A stretch of 64,000 bases of DNA from Gnetum montanum (taxonomy: Eukaryota > Streptophyta > Gnetopsida > Gnetales > Gnetaceae): NCBI GenBank assembly GCA_015680685.1, contig MNCI01026283.1:18171-82170 (forward strand), read 5' to 3'. The notes beneath the pieces are model-generated. The model did not search any database and had not been told where the DNA came from. It saw only the letters and a program-made list of their open reading frames with translations. How positions within the stretch are numbered: the stretch's first letter is position 1; every line of letters begins with the position of its first letter. This document shows positions 1 to 10,294 of the stretch, one piece after another. The position numbers and the translations under genes are program-made.

Positions 1-99
1 AGGTTGTATACTCCAATCTTCATCATCATATAGCTCATTGGTTCTCCAATGAACTTCCTCACTAAGTGTGGCATTATTATCATCTTGTAGGAGAGGCAT
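1..99 (-). pseudogene. Family A gag, N-terminal 33 codons (runs off the left edge)
   Basis: The minus strand from 99 opens with ATG and reads without a stop to the window edge, starting MPLLQDDNNATLSEEV and containing HWRTNELYDD. The same start (MSLSQDYDNAT, then HWRTNELYDD) is seen at 12348 on the minus strand, and a plus-strand version lies at 52867. It sits about 110 bp downstream of the primer-binding site, where gag of an LTR retrotransposon is expected. The rest of the gene lies outside the window, so its integrity cannot be judged. Confidence 0.7.
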
Positions 100-211
100 T
101 GTTGTGTGTGAATTTATGTGACTTTTTATAATTACTTCTTTCTAAGAGATATATCGTTAAGTTCTTTACAACGACCTTGTATGATATAACTAATCTAGAT
201 AACTAGCACCA

Positions 212-229
212 TCCCCAGCAACAGCGCCA
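212..229 (-). other. Primer-binding site, tRNA-Asp type
   Basis: On the minus strand this reads TGGCGCTGTTGCTGGGGA, one base inside the LTR end. It is complementary, with two mismatches, to the 3' end of plant tRNA-Asp (known tRNA sequence, from memory). Athila-type Ty3/gypsy elements commonly use this primer. Confidence 0.75.
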
Positions 230-230
230 A

Positions 231-1111
231 TGATGAGTGGCGAGGTACCCCTACACTCAACCGTATGAATACAAGCATATACGCACGATTCGGTCGAACT
301 CCGCAGATAGACTAGTTGTGGCACCTAGATTGTTATCCTTAGGTTGCAGTTCGTTGTCTTCCCACCTGAACTAGTGTTTATATTTGTTACGTATGGTTTA
401 GTCCAGAGTGAGGTGTATGATATATTCCTAATTCTAATGCTACTCCTGAACGCAGTGGAAAATAAAATTAACTAAGCTAAGCTAGGAGGAAAAGGTAAGA
501 AAATCTAATCTAGCCTAAGTACGACGAGCAACTGATTCCTTGATCAACCGTACACATCTTGGACCTCGTGCACGACTACCACTGGGATTTACCAAGTGTA
601 GATCCTAGGTACGCCACTGGGATTACCAAGCGTAGATTCCAAATATGCCACTGGGATTACCAAGCGTAGATCCTAGCTACACCACTGGGATACCAAGCAG
701 TCACACTTAAATGCTCATAATCAAGTCGTACTCATTCCACGTTCTAGGAGTTTAAGGGTGAGAGAGAGAGAACAGTAAATAACATTAAATAAATAACAAA
801 CAAATAAATAACAAGTGAATGCTACAATGATGAAGTAATCTCGATCTTTATTGCTGGTCATGTGCATGTCCAAGTATGGCACACTCGAATAAAGACACCG
901 TACAATTACATTCACCACACTGCGGGCAGACGTGGGAAAAATAATCTAACTCTGGAGGGATCAAACTGCCAGAGCTTCGCTACTTCTATTCTAGGATTCG
1001 AAACAAGGGAGAGCCACTTCTTATTTATAGATATGGTGGCAGACTGCGATATTGCGTCGGCTACGATATTGCATACGCGATATCGTGGCCTATGCGAATT
1101 GCGTCTCATCA
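231..1111 (-). repeat. Family A 5' LTR, left-edge element
   Basis: This 881-bp LTR runs from TGATGAGTGG at 231 to CTCATCA at 1111 on the plus strand, so both ends carry the TGATGA/TCATCA inverted termini. It aligns along its length with the LTRs at 12480-13333 and 58536-59410. A TATAAATA box lies at 1022-1029 on the minus strand. A cluster of GATAT motifs (1045-1085) lies just upstream of it. The element's internal part lies to the left, outside the window. Confidence 0.8.
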
Positions 1112-2205
1112 CTATGGTTATTCTTTAAGGGAGTAGCTCCACCATATCATAGATGGATGCTACACAGAAACGAGAACTCTTAACGTCTATGCCCAAGGGA
1201 GACTTTCAGAACTTAGAGCCCTTCAGATCCAAAGGCTCATTGAGTAGGTGGCCAAAGAAGAAGGAGAGTTGAGAAAAAAGGAAAGTGCAAAGAGTACAAC
1301 CGGAACCCTTCTATCCACAAATGGGAGGTTCAATTTTGTGATTTATGAATTAAAATCCCCAAATCCTTGAGTATGAATCTTTAAGTACATTTTTTAAAGT
1401 GAAATCTTCTTATAAGCTAACTATTACCCCCAAATTTTATCCAAGTTTAAGCAAATTTTTTCATTGAAGCTTGATCTTAATTACTTATTTAACACCACAT
1501 TTATCATCAAAATTAAATCAACCAATATTTATGTTTCTACCAAAACTATATACAAGTAATGCACAAGAAAGGAGTATGTATTTACTTGGTAGAAAAAAAC
1601 CAATTTTTAGTAAAATTGTTAAAAATGTTGTTGGTTTTATTTAAAGATAAAAATTGCAATGGCTTATTATCAAAAAAATTGCAAAGCTTAAGCGAGACAA
1701 TTGTACATAAGAAAGTTCTAGTTGCATTAAAAGTTTATTGATTTCCATAGGACTAATAGAAGGAGTTAGGACATTATGCGCAATATAGCTTTGAAGGCAT
1801 ACACTTTGCAATAAGTCTATGTAACAAGAAAAGAAATATTTGGATCAACATACTCATTTATATGCTTTGATAAACTTTGCATGGGTAAATTCTTCTCAAC
1901 TTTTCAACAAAGCCAACAAGAAAATTTGAAGCAAATGCCCTAGATACATAAAGCTTAAAGCCACCAGCTATACCTCTTATGAAGCAAAATTAGTTAATGA
2001 TTTTAATTTTCTTTTTCCTAATAATATCTAAACTAACAATATTAATCAATGATATAATGAAAAATCTTACGTAATAATAACAACAGTAATTATAATATTT
2101 CTCATGTTGCGGAAGCTCATATTTAAAATTTTTGAAAAGAAAACGGACTGCTACTATATTAAGCTTTTTCATGCTATGGCTTTGGGCACCAAGTAAAGAA
2201 ACTTT
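1112..2205. other. No recognised gene
   Basis: AT-rich sequence between the LTR and the repeat-containing candidate gene. The longest open frame (1559-1741, plus, 60 codons) is Lys/Leu-rich and matches nothing I recognise. It may be a decayed coding fragment, but I see no motif that supports this. Confidence 0.4.
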
Positions 2206-2732
2206 CTATTTTAAAAATTGGCCGTGGTCGACGTAGTGGGACGAGGGCCGAGGGTTGATGCGGTAAGGGAGGGAGCAGCTCTGCTCTACGCCGCAGACTG
2301 CCTTCCTCTTCAAATGGCGGTATCCAGGCGTGCACTTCCCACAGGTATCCAGGCCTGATCCAACATACCCGCGGCATCCAGGCGTGCACTTCCCACAGGT
2401 ATGAGTTTCTCTTGGATCTTCATACGGCGTTGTCTTGCTGCCATGCTCTGTGTCGAGACCTGAGACGCCTTCCTCTTCAAATGGCGTTGTGGTGCTGCCA
2501 TGCTCTGTGTTGAGACCTGAGACACCTGCCTCTCTTGGATCTTCAAATGGCATTGTTGTGCTGCCATGCTCTGTAGCCAGACCTGAGACACCTGCGACTG
2601 AGAAAGGAAAGAAAAAAGTCTCTCACGGACTGTTTCAACCGTGTAGCATGCTGCGGTTGATGAAAGTTTCTCAAGGTCATGGAGTGTTTCAACTGTGTAG
2701 CATGCTGCTCCTGTTGTCACTGGAAATTCCAT
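2206..2732 (-). CDS. Candidate host gene with in-frame tandem repeats, unknown product
   Basis: A TATA box (2914-2921, minus) lies about 180 bp upstream of an ATG at 2732 that starts MEFPVTTGAACYTVET. A 54-nt repeat encodes AACYTVET twice. Downstream, three repeats of 66, 60 and 63 nt encode GVSGL-TEHGS-TTPFE in one frame, followed by CGKCTPG twice, 54 nt apart. All spacings are multiples of three. In the GVSGL frame several differences between repeats are synonymous third-base changes, which favours it over the other open frame. The ATG frame and the GVSGL frame differ. A pyrimidine-rich stretch ending in CAG near 2598 could be a splice acceptor joining them. No family recognised. It could instead be a low-complexity expansion with no coding role. 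Confidence 0.35.
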
Positions 2733-2756
2733 CCTCCTGCACTTCTAAGGACGAGG

Positions 2757-2861
2757 CACGGATAGCTCTAATGCACAAAGACACATTCACACACGGATAG
2801 CTCTAATGCACAAACAGAGATTCACACACGGATAGCTCTAATGCACAAAGAGAGACTCACA
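2757..2861 (-). repeat. Three 35-bp tandem repeats in the putative 5' leader
   Basis: CACGGATAGCTCTAATGCAC starts at 2757, 2792 and 2827 with an exact 35-bp period and few differences. The array lies between the TATA box and the ATG of the candidate minus-strand gene, so it would be transcribed as 5' leader. Confidence 0.8.
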
Positions 2862-2913
2862 GCATGCAATTCAAGAGCTTGTGAAGATGTTTGCCCTCCC
2901 TCCCAAACCCACG

Positions 2914-2921
2914 TATTTATA
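2914..2921 (-). promoter_or_regulatory. TATA box of candidate gene
   Basis: The minus strand reads TTATAAATACG here, with GC-richer sequence just downstream and the repeat-bearing leader and ATG following. This is a good match to a plant TATA box. The start site is inferred and was not observed. Confidence 0.45.
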
Positions 2922-2969
2922 ATAACTCATAAGGAATTCCGATTTCAAGTTTTGCTATTTAAAGTAACG

Positions 2970-3220
2970 TAACCGACACAAATTCTGGCAGATTCTCCAA
3001 TAACCGACGCAGATTCTCTGTCCGAGCACAGGCAATTTCTGGCAGATTTTGCGTCCGTTACAGGCAATTTCTGGCAGATTCTGCGTCCAGGAATGTAACG
3101 GACGTACAGCCAGGCAGATTCTTTGGCAGATTCCTCAGCAATGTGGAACATAAACCATCAGGAATGTAATGGACGTACAGCCTGGCAGATTCCTCAGCAA
3201 TGTGAAACATAAACCATCCG
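2970..3220. repeat. Minisatellite upstream of candidate gene
   Basis: Short related units built on GGCAGATTC recur here. A longer unit starting AGGAATGTAA and ending CATAAACCATC occurs twice in a row, at about 3090-3160 and 3160-3220. It lies immediately upstream of the TATA box of the minus-strand candidate gene, in the promoter position. Confidence 0.65.
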
Positions 3221-4539
3221 ATGGCAGTATTGAGCTTACAACCTGCACGGCGCTGGTCACAAGTTATACACCAAAGATCCACATTAAAATTGGCAATCAC
3301 TAGATTTATGATAACCTGAACAAAGAAAACAGTCCATTGCAAATGGAATGAATGCCTCTTTATCAAATAAAGAATTTGCATGAACTATATCTACTCTGTG
3401 ATTGAAAGACCAACGCACTTCTACCAAAGAACCCAAGGCCTCAATGAAAGGAAATTTCCTAATCACATAAATACAGTCCAGGCACAATGTTAGCACAAGA
3501 AGGTACTATGAAGTTCCACACAATATTAACTATGTTTCTGCTGATATATTAATGAGAAGTAGCATCCAATACAATCTTATAAATGCATTTTGCAAGACAG
3601 TAATTTTTTGAAATATAAATTTACTCATTATATCTATGATCTATCAAGGCTACAAAAGCTTGCATCACAATCTACAACAATTATATGTGAAATTAATATT
3701 GTTATGGCACGATAAGACAAGATGTTAAGGACTTATTAGCAACTTAATATGCCACTTAAATAATNCTAAGGACTTATTAGCAACTTAATATGCCACTTAA
3801 ATAATAGCCAACCCCATTTTGTTGAGACAAGGATTGGATGATGATGATAAATAGTCCACTTTGAACTCTTCCATTATGAAATGGCCCAAGGATAAATAAG
3901 GAAAGTGGGAAAAACTAACAGAATTACAATAGACTCAGTAAATAGGCATTGGAGATGGAGATATATGTGGAGTTCATCCTCTGTCATACTGTGTCAACAT
4001 AGTCAACATGAGAAGCGAGCTTCAAGAATCAACCATTTTTTCTGTAGTTAGAACAAAAAAGGAATACATGTATATAAGCAAACTTAAATGAGTTCACTAA
4101 TTGTGGAATAGAAGAGAGATATTTAGCTAAACCATTTATAATGTAGGTAAGCATTCAAAGAAAGAAAGATAACCATTGGAATAATGTGTTAATGTTGTTC
4201 AGAGAATTTTTGCAACTTGACATGATGTGATACAACATGTATTGCAAGCAGGTTTTTGAATTTATGTTATTAAGTCAATCATCCTGGCACTATAGGAGAG
4301 GACTTAGAATTGGTTGAAAACATGTATATGATTTCAAATTTGGTTTCCAATAAAACCAAAGAAAGATGGTGGGAAGGTGCAAAAGGTGGTAGGGTTGAAG
4401 CAATTGACAAATAGAACAAGACCGTCGATAAACAAGGCACATAGAATACTGGTGTGCACCTCCAACGACAAAAGAGAGGTTGAAGGTTCATGTCTTTTTA
4501 TCTACCTAAGTCCAAGTCCCTTACATTCCCATGAACAAA
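3221..4539. other. No recognised gene; one N-linked direct duplication
   Basis: AT-rich sequence with no convincing coding region on either strand. A 40-bp stretch (3725-3764) is repeated at 3766-3805 with a single N between the copies, which looks like an assembly join. Confidence 0.5.
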
Positions 4540-5345
4540 AAGCTTTGGAATAGATAACATTCTTATAGAAGCTTAGAAAGCGTTAGAAGATAAAGGAGTT
4601 TCGTGGTTGACACAATTATTTAACAAAATTTTGAAGGGTGCAGAAATGCCTGAAAATCAGAGAAAAAGCAATGTTGTTCCCATCTACAAAAATAAAGGAG
4701 ATATACAATATTGTGCATATTATAGAAGGATCAAGCTAATAAGCCATACTATGTAGCTTTGGGAGAGAGTCATAGAGTAGCATTTGAAACTTGAATAACG
4801 AGAATTAGAAAATCAATTTGGATTTATGCCAAAAAGATCTACTATAGAGGTTATTTCCTTGATATGACAATTAATGGAGAAATTCAAGAAATATAGGGAA
4901 AATCTACATATGATTTTTATCAACTTGGAAAAAACATATGATATAGTGCCTAGAGATATTATTTGGTGAACCTTGTAGAGGAAAAACATCCCTAATAAAT
5001 ATATTAAAATGATTCAAGACATGTATGAAGGAGCTACAACTAAAATTACAACAACTTGTGGAGTCACATATGATTTTCCAATCACAATAGGTCTACATCA
5101 AGGGTCTACACTTAGCCCATACTTATTTGCCATTGTTATGGGTGAATTAACAGAAGATATACAACATGAAATCCTTTGGTACATACTATTTGTAAATGAT
5201 ATTGTATTGGTGGATATAGCTCCAGAAATAATTGCTTTTAAAATGGGGATGTGGAGACATGCTCTATAATCAAAAGGCTTAAAAATTAATAGAAGTAAGA
5301 CATGATATATGGAATGCAATTTCAATAACAATGTAAATAGTGGTG
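4540..5345 (+). pseudogene. LINE (L1-like) reverse transcriptase, decayed
   Basis: The reading frame shows the order of blocks in plant non-LTR retrotransposon RT: FNKILKGAEMPENQRKS, VVPIYKNKGD, a QFGFMP-RST block, a degenerate D-LEKAYD block seen as INLEKTYDIVPRD, then GLHQGSTLSPYLFAIVM and ILFVNDIVLV. The catalytic FADD is FVND, so one Asp is gone. Several frame stops (for example after SHTM and after IIW) break it. The longest intact piece is 5009-5269. No endonuclease domain or poly-A tail was seen. Its 3' side is cut off by the family A LTR remnant near 5394. Confidence 0.85.
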
Positions 5346-5393
5346 AAATAGAGGTGACAATTCAATGCAAAAAGTCACTCACTGCAAAAAGTA

Positions 5394-5442
5394 TCTGATA
5401 TTGCATACCCGATATTGCAACCCAATGAATCATGATTCATCA
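5394..5442 (-). repeat. Remnant of A-M 3' LTR
   Basis: The 49 bp ending ATTCATCA match the terminal 50 bp of the LTR at 12480-13333, including two GATATTGC motifs. The remaining 800 bp are missing. Confidence 0.7.
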
Positions 5443-5454
5443 TACCCCCACGAC
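5443..5454 (-). other. Polypurine tract of A-M
   Basis: The minus strand reads GTCGTGGGGGTA directly before the LTR start TGATGA. The same string with the same spacing occurs at 59411-59422 next to the LTR of A-E, which supports this as the plus-strand primer. Confidence 0.7.
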
Positions 5455-5629
5455 TGAATGAAAACTTGTCCTCAAGTCAGAATGAGAACAAGTTCCATTG
5501 ATTACACAGTGGATGTGTATGGGATTATTGACTAACAGGGAAGCTATTCATGCCATAGTGGAGAACTCAATAGAACAAGATTGGACACAACACGATAAAA
5601 TGAAAATTCCTAAAATTAAAAAATTGGGT

Positions 5630-8398
5630 GGAACTCATGTGGTTCCTGGTGGCGGTGGCTCCTCCATGGGTTGCTTTCCCTTGTCCTGCACTCCAAGTTT
5701 TGGAAGGTGATGATGTTGAAGTAGTGCATGGAGTTTCTCCTCTTTAGTTTGAGGATCCTGTGTCATCCATGCTAATGCTCCAATGTTTGACAGAGTCGAC
5801 ACCTTCCATGGGCATGGTAGTTGCAGAAACATTGTGTTGGCTTTGATGTACTAGGTCACAAACAATCGTCATTCCTCCTTGTAGGCTTTGGCTTTGTCTC
5901 TATACTCCTAAAAATTTGTAAGCCTTCAAGCCAAGTTTGTTGCGACATATTTTTGTCCCTGGTAGCTTGCTTTAACCACTTCCAATTCAGAATTTGCAAC
6001 TTCCAGCTTCTGTAATGTCTTCTTGTGTTTTGTAAATTTTGCTTCATACTTAGCATAGGTGGTAGCTACCTGCTTCTCGAGCTCTATCCTTAGGCACCTT
6101 GCTGTCAACATGGCTAGATTGGCATACCTTAGATTTGCCAACTTCATGTATTCTGTAAGATCTTGAATCTACAGGTCCTGGCTCTTAAGTTCTGCATATG
6201 TATATGTATCCAATATGGCCCACCAATCAGTGTGTGGTGCACTAAAAGAATTGATGTGGGTCTTGGCCATATGGATCTCCTTTTCAATGATTTGTTTGTA
6301 CATTCCCACCTAGTCTCAAAAGTGCTCCTTTAACTTTTCATGCTGCTTGGCCTCTTTCTACCATGCGCTTATTTCAATCGCCATCTTTTGACAGATGGCA
6401 CATACCTCCTCCATTGAGAGGATTCGATGTTCTCTAGCCAAGAGGTTCATGTCTTGGTTGACCTTGATCAATTGTTCTTGCAATCACTAAAAATGTTCTT
6501 CGAAAACATTCTTTTGTTTCTCCACAAAGGTCAACTGAAGATTGTTAGTAACAAGCTATTTATTTTCTTCTTGTAAGGCCTTAAGTGCCTTGGCGTGCAT
6601 GTAAGTTCGCACTTGTGCCATGGAGGCATTTCAATTGGCCTTCTCTTTTTCCTCTACCCCCTTTTTATTTTTTGCCAGCAATTTGTTAAGTTGGTTCATC
6701 CTGAAGGTGTCCATCTAGTTTGCGAGAATGAATTGAGAGGGATCCTGTTGTGCTGCTTGTAGGGTTACGAGCCTTTCTTGTAGTCTTGTCACTTCTGCTT
6801 CTACATGCTCGACCCTCATCTCTATCATGACCAACTTTTCCTTGGTGGAGATGAGGTCTGATTGTATTGCCATAATATCCTGTGGGATGTCAAACAAGGA
6901 TGTCATCACCTATCTTTTTTGTAGTAGTTGATCAAGCACATCCTCATGCTCTGGAGGAGTCATTGAGGGACTGGCCAAAGTTTGAGCATATCATGCTTCT
7001 GTGAAATCTACCGATGGCATAATAGGGACGTTAAAAGATTTATTGATGTGGTTTGTAACCACCTCTGCCACTCCAACTGCATCCTAGTGCTGCATGACCA
7101 CCATTGTGGCTCCTTTGCCAGTCTTTAGTTGCACCTAAAAGGATGCAATGTTCCTTGAAATTTGTTGCGACCAATAACTCTCCTCTCCTCCTGTTTGAAT
7201 GGACACCTCACCTCGTGCATGATCTATAGAGACAGTGGACCATACGGTATCATCGATGATGTGGAAGAGATTTGCATCATCATGACTTCCCCAACTAACC
7301 CTCTTAGTAATGGCCCTAAGATGGTTCATCGACGATCGATAGTCCTACGGTGATGGCGACATTTGGTCCCATTGGCTCATGCTGAGTCCTACTTGGAGGT
7401 TGGCTAGGCCTTGCAAGTTGAGTTGCAGTGGGCCTCATCGTCTGTTCTTGCTCTTGTTCTAGTCCCAGCATCTCACCAGCAATTTTTCTTGTAGCAGGTG
7501 GCTTTAGAAATTCAGTGTATGAAGCATTTTGGGCTTTCCTGAGGACATCATTGATGTATCCTTGAATATCAGCACACTTGCACAGCTTCCTAATGAGACA
7601 AGGGAAGGGCAACGCAAACTTCCCTGTCTTATGTTCTTCAAACCACCTTAGGATCTCCATGAAATATAAATGAGGTAGGTTAGCGTTAACCTTTCCCATC
7701 AATATCACACATCCTCTTGCCACATATGTTGAAATTCTATTTAACCCTTTTGTGAGGAAGGTGTAATAAGTTCCAATTTTAAAGTAGATTTTCTCTTCCA
7801 ACATCAGCTCTCCATAGGTCTTATCTTCCTTACCATATGCCCTATCTAACCAAACCTTTTGTGCATCAGCATTAGAGTGAGTGGACATATGAGCAAGCTT
7901 TGGCCCTATATTTGAAAGGTTTAATACTTCCAAAATGGCTTGGATGGAGAAATCAATAGATACACCACAAATGTTAACTATAGTGCCTTCTTCTTTATTA
8001 TGCCAGAATTGATGCATTTCTTCTAAGTACCAGGCATTACTTTCAGAGATGATGGGCCATAATGGAGACCCTTTGAGGTGGTCCCTAACGGCCTTAAGAG
8101 CAAATTCTATGAAAGGTCCAAAGTTCAATTCCATGATCACGGTAGCTGATGTGGACTTTTCACAGATGGCTTGGACACACTTCGGGGGCAACGTGAGGTG
8201 TCATCCTTGTTCAGGCACTATAGTAGCTCCTCCTTCTGCTTGTCTTGATTGCATAGTGGTAGGATCTTCTTGATGGATATTGAACGATTTCTCCTCTTAC
8301 TCGATGTGTTGTTCGGTAGGCATCTATTCTCTATCTCTACTAGGTTGCTTAAACACACCTTGAGAGGGACCTTCTTGTTGTGCACGCTTTGGGGCCAT
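5630..8398 (-). pseudogene. Family A ORF2 (retroelement-associated protein), decayed
   Basis: Starts MAPKRAQQEGPSQG at 8398; the same start region is seen at 57305 (plus) and 60018 (minus). An intact 291-codon stretch (8191-7316) holds IVNICGVSIDFS, YGELMLEEKIYF and TYVARGCVILMGK. It resembles, from memory, the putative plant transposon protein domain found in plant retroelement extra ORFs. Downstream pieces at 6909-6715 and 6147-5926 are rich in E, K, L and Q in heptad-like order and look like coiled coil. The C-terminus (KHWSISMDDTGSS) is conserved in A-E. Several stops break the frame after 7316. The role is unknown; an envelope-like protein is not supported because no membrane segment or signal peptide is seen. 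Confidence 0.65.
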
Positions 8399-10294
8399 CT
8401 ACAATCACACGGGACCAATCATTAGTAAGGTTTCTTACCAAAGTTAAGTTATACCTTACTTCTTACCTTAACGAGTTAATTTTGATTCCATGTGATTTTA
8501 AAGTTAAGGGTTTTTATGGAAATGTCCCCACAAGATTTTAATATTTGGTCCACTTTGCCTAGGTGGTTTTAGAGTTTTAATTTCCCAGTATAGGTAAGGA
8601 GATGAAGTTGTTTTTGGAACATGTTTATTATTACTTTTATAACTAATTACCCTTGATAGTGTCCTTTGGGTGATGATGAATTTCAAAAAATTGATATGCA
8701 ATTTGGTGTGTCCCCCTCCCCCACGACTAGGCTGAACACTCTAGGTTTAAGTAGGTTTNTCCCCACGACTAGGCTGAACACTCTAGGTTTAAGTAGGTTT
8801 AGACATAATGAAAATCGGAGCACTAGCAAGGGAGTTATGGTTATAAAAGCAAGAGATGCATAATTGCAAGTCGTAGAAAGAAATTTGAAAAACTTCCCCC
8901 ACATGAAAAACTACAAATGATGTTGACAAGCATAGGGGGTTCATGTATATATATATTTTTAGGATGCGATATCGCGTACCCACTAGTAGGGACCCGATAT
9001 CGTGTACCCGATATCATGTCCTATCAAAAATAGGGCACTTGAAAAAGTTATCAAATTTTTAAAATTTTCAAAACTCTAAGGTATAAATTGAGGACATAGG
9101 TTAATGTAAAGGGGTCCAAGGTAATACAACTAATTTCGAAGGCACAAAGATTAGAACGTTTGAATTGGAAAGATAATAAGGAAAAGGAGAATCGTTGGTA
9201 ATACTTAGAGGGTATTGAATGATGTGTGGAAGATGTGTTATAAGTGCAAATTACAAAAGTCATGCAAGTGGGTCTCCCCAAAACAGGTTTCAACCTATAG
9301 TGCCCTTGTGTAACCACACCTTAAAATTTTCGTAGGCACTAGAAGGGTTGAATGTATTCTACACCAGTTCCACAAAACACACACATGTAAATATCATTGT
9401 GATGAGAGGTGAATTCTATGCTACCTGAGTCACAAGCCATAATTACTTAAACATCGAGGTGAGGTGAATTGTAGAAGGGATTGCAGAGATCAGGACATGA
9501 GGTAACTAACTTAGGGCATAATCAATCCTACGTGTAAGGCATGAATAGTGTGTCATTAGCCTATCACTCTAAAATCAGGACCAAGTCCATTCCTCTAATT
9601 AGTGACATCACATAGTTTTTTCTCAATGTTAGACAACAATAAGAGCATCATGATGGCAAGGAGTACAATCACTTGGCTTTTCGAACAAGGGAGAAGTGAT
9701 TTTGCTTTGTGGCACTCTTTCTTTTTTTTTTTTGATGAAGTATTGCCTAATCCAGAGAAGTCTCCTACCTTCAGGCATGCATGCATGTCTTTCCAGTGGG
9801 ATCCCTAGAATAGCATTATTTTTTCTTTTAGTTGAGTTCCCTTTGATTACTCTTACTCCCATTTTTCGTTAGATCTACAAGGATCTTAGTACAACCAAGC
9901 TGCATGATAACTCCTATAGATGTCACCAAAGAGAATCCACAAGTCCCCTTGATGTCATAACCTAACCATACCCTCTTGGTCCATCCTTCTTCGTTTTGGG
10001 CATACTAACATAAAGTTAATTTAAGTTTTAATGATTAGGAATATCATTGTACCTAGGGTAGAACCTCTTATTAATAGAATGGGTGGATGGATGTTATGTG
10101 CTCCCTGTTCAAATAATTAGTTACCCGAGACTCAATAGCAAAGAACAACACCTCAACCAACGATCACATGAGTGTTTTATTCCTAGATGAGGTTGCTTAT
10201 AAAAATATAAAAAGATAAAACAATAAGTTGAAAATTGAGAAACTAAAAAACAAAAATTTCAAAATTAAAGAAAATGAAAAATATTTATTAATCC
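8399..10294. other. A-M non-coding interior between gag and ORF2
   Basis: No coding frame is supported. The stretch aligns with 60030-60950 in A-E and, on the other strand, with parts of 55350-57300 in A-R, so it is a fixed part of family A. It contains an N-linked 41-bp duplication (8718-8758 and 8760-8800) and a GATATC-rich patch (8963-9022) like that of the LTR. Confidence 0.6.

Noticed and set aside
1990-2172. Open frame rich in Lys, Ile and Tyr (60 codons, minus)
   Set aside because: Typical of AT-rich random sequence; no motif, no start context, no homologue in the window.
7316-8191. Reading the 291-codon ORF2 piece as a host gene
   Set aside because: The same frame occurs in A-R at the same place in the element, so it belongs to the retrotransposon.
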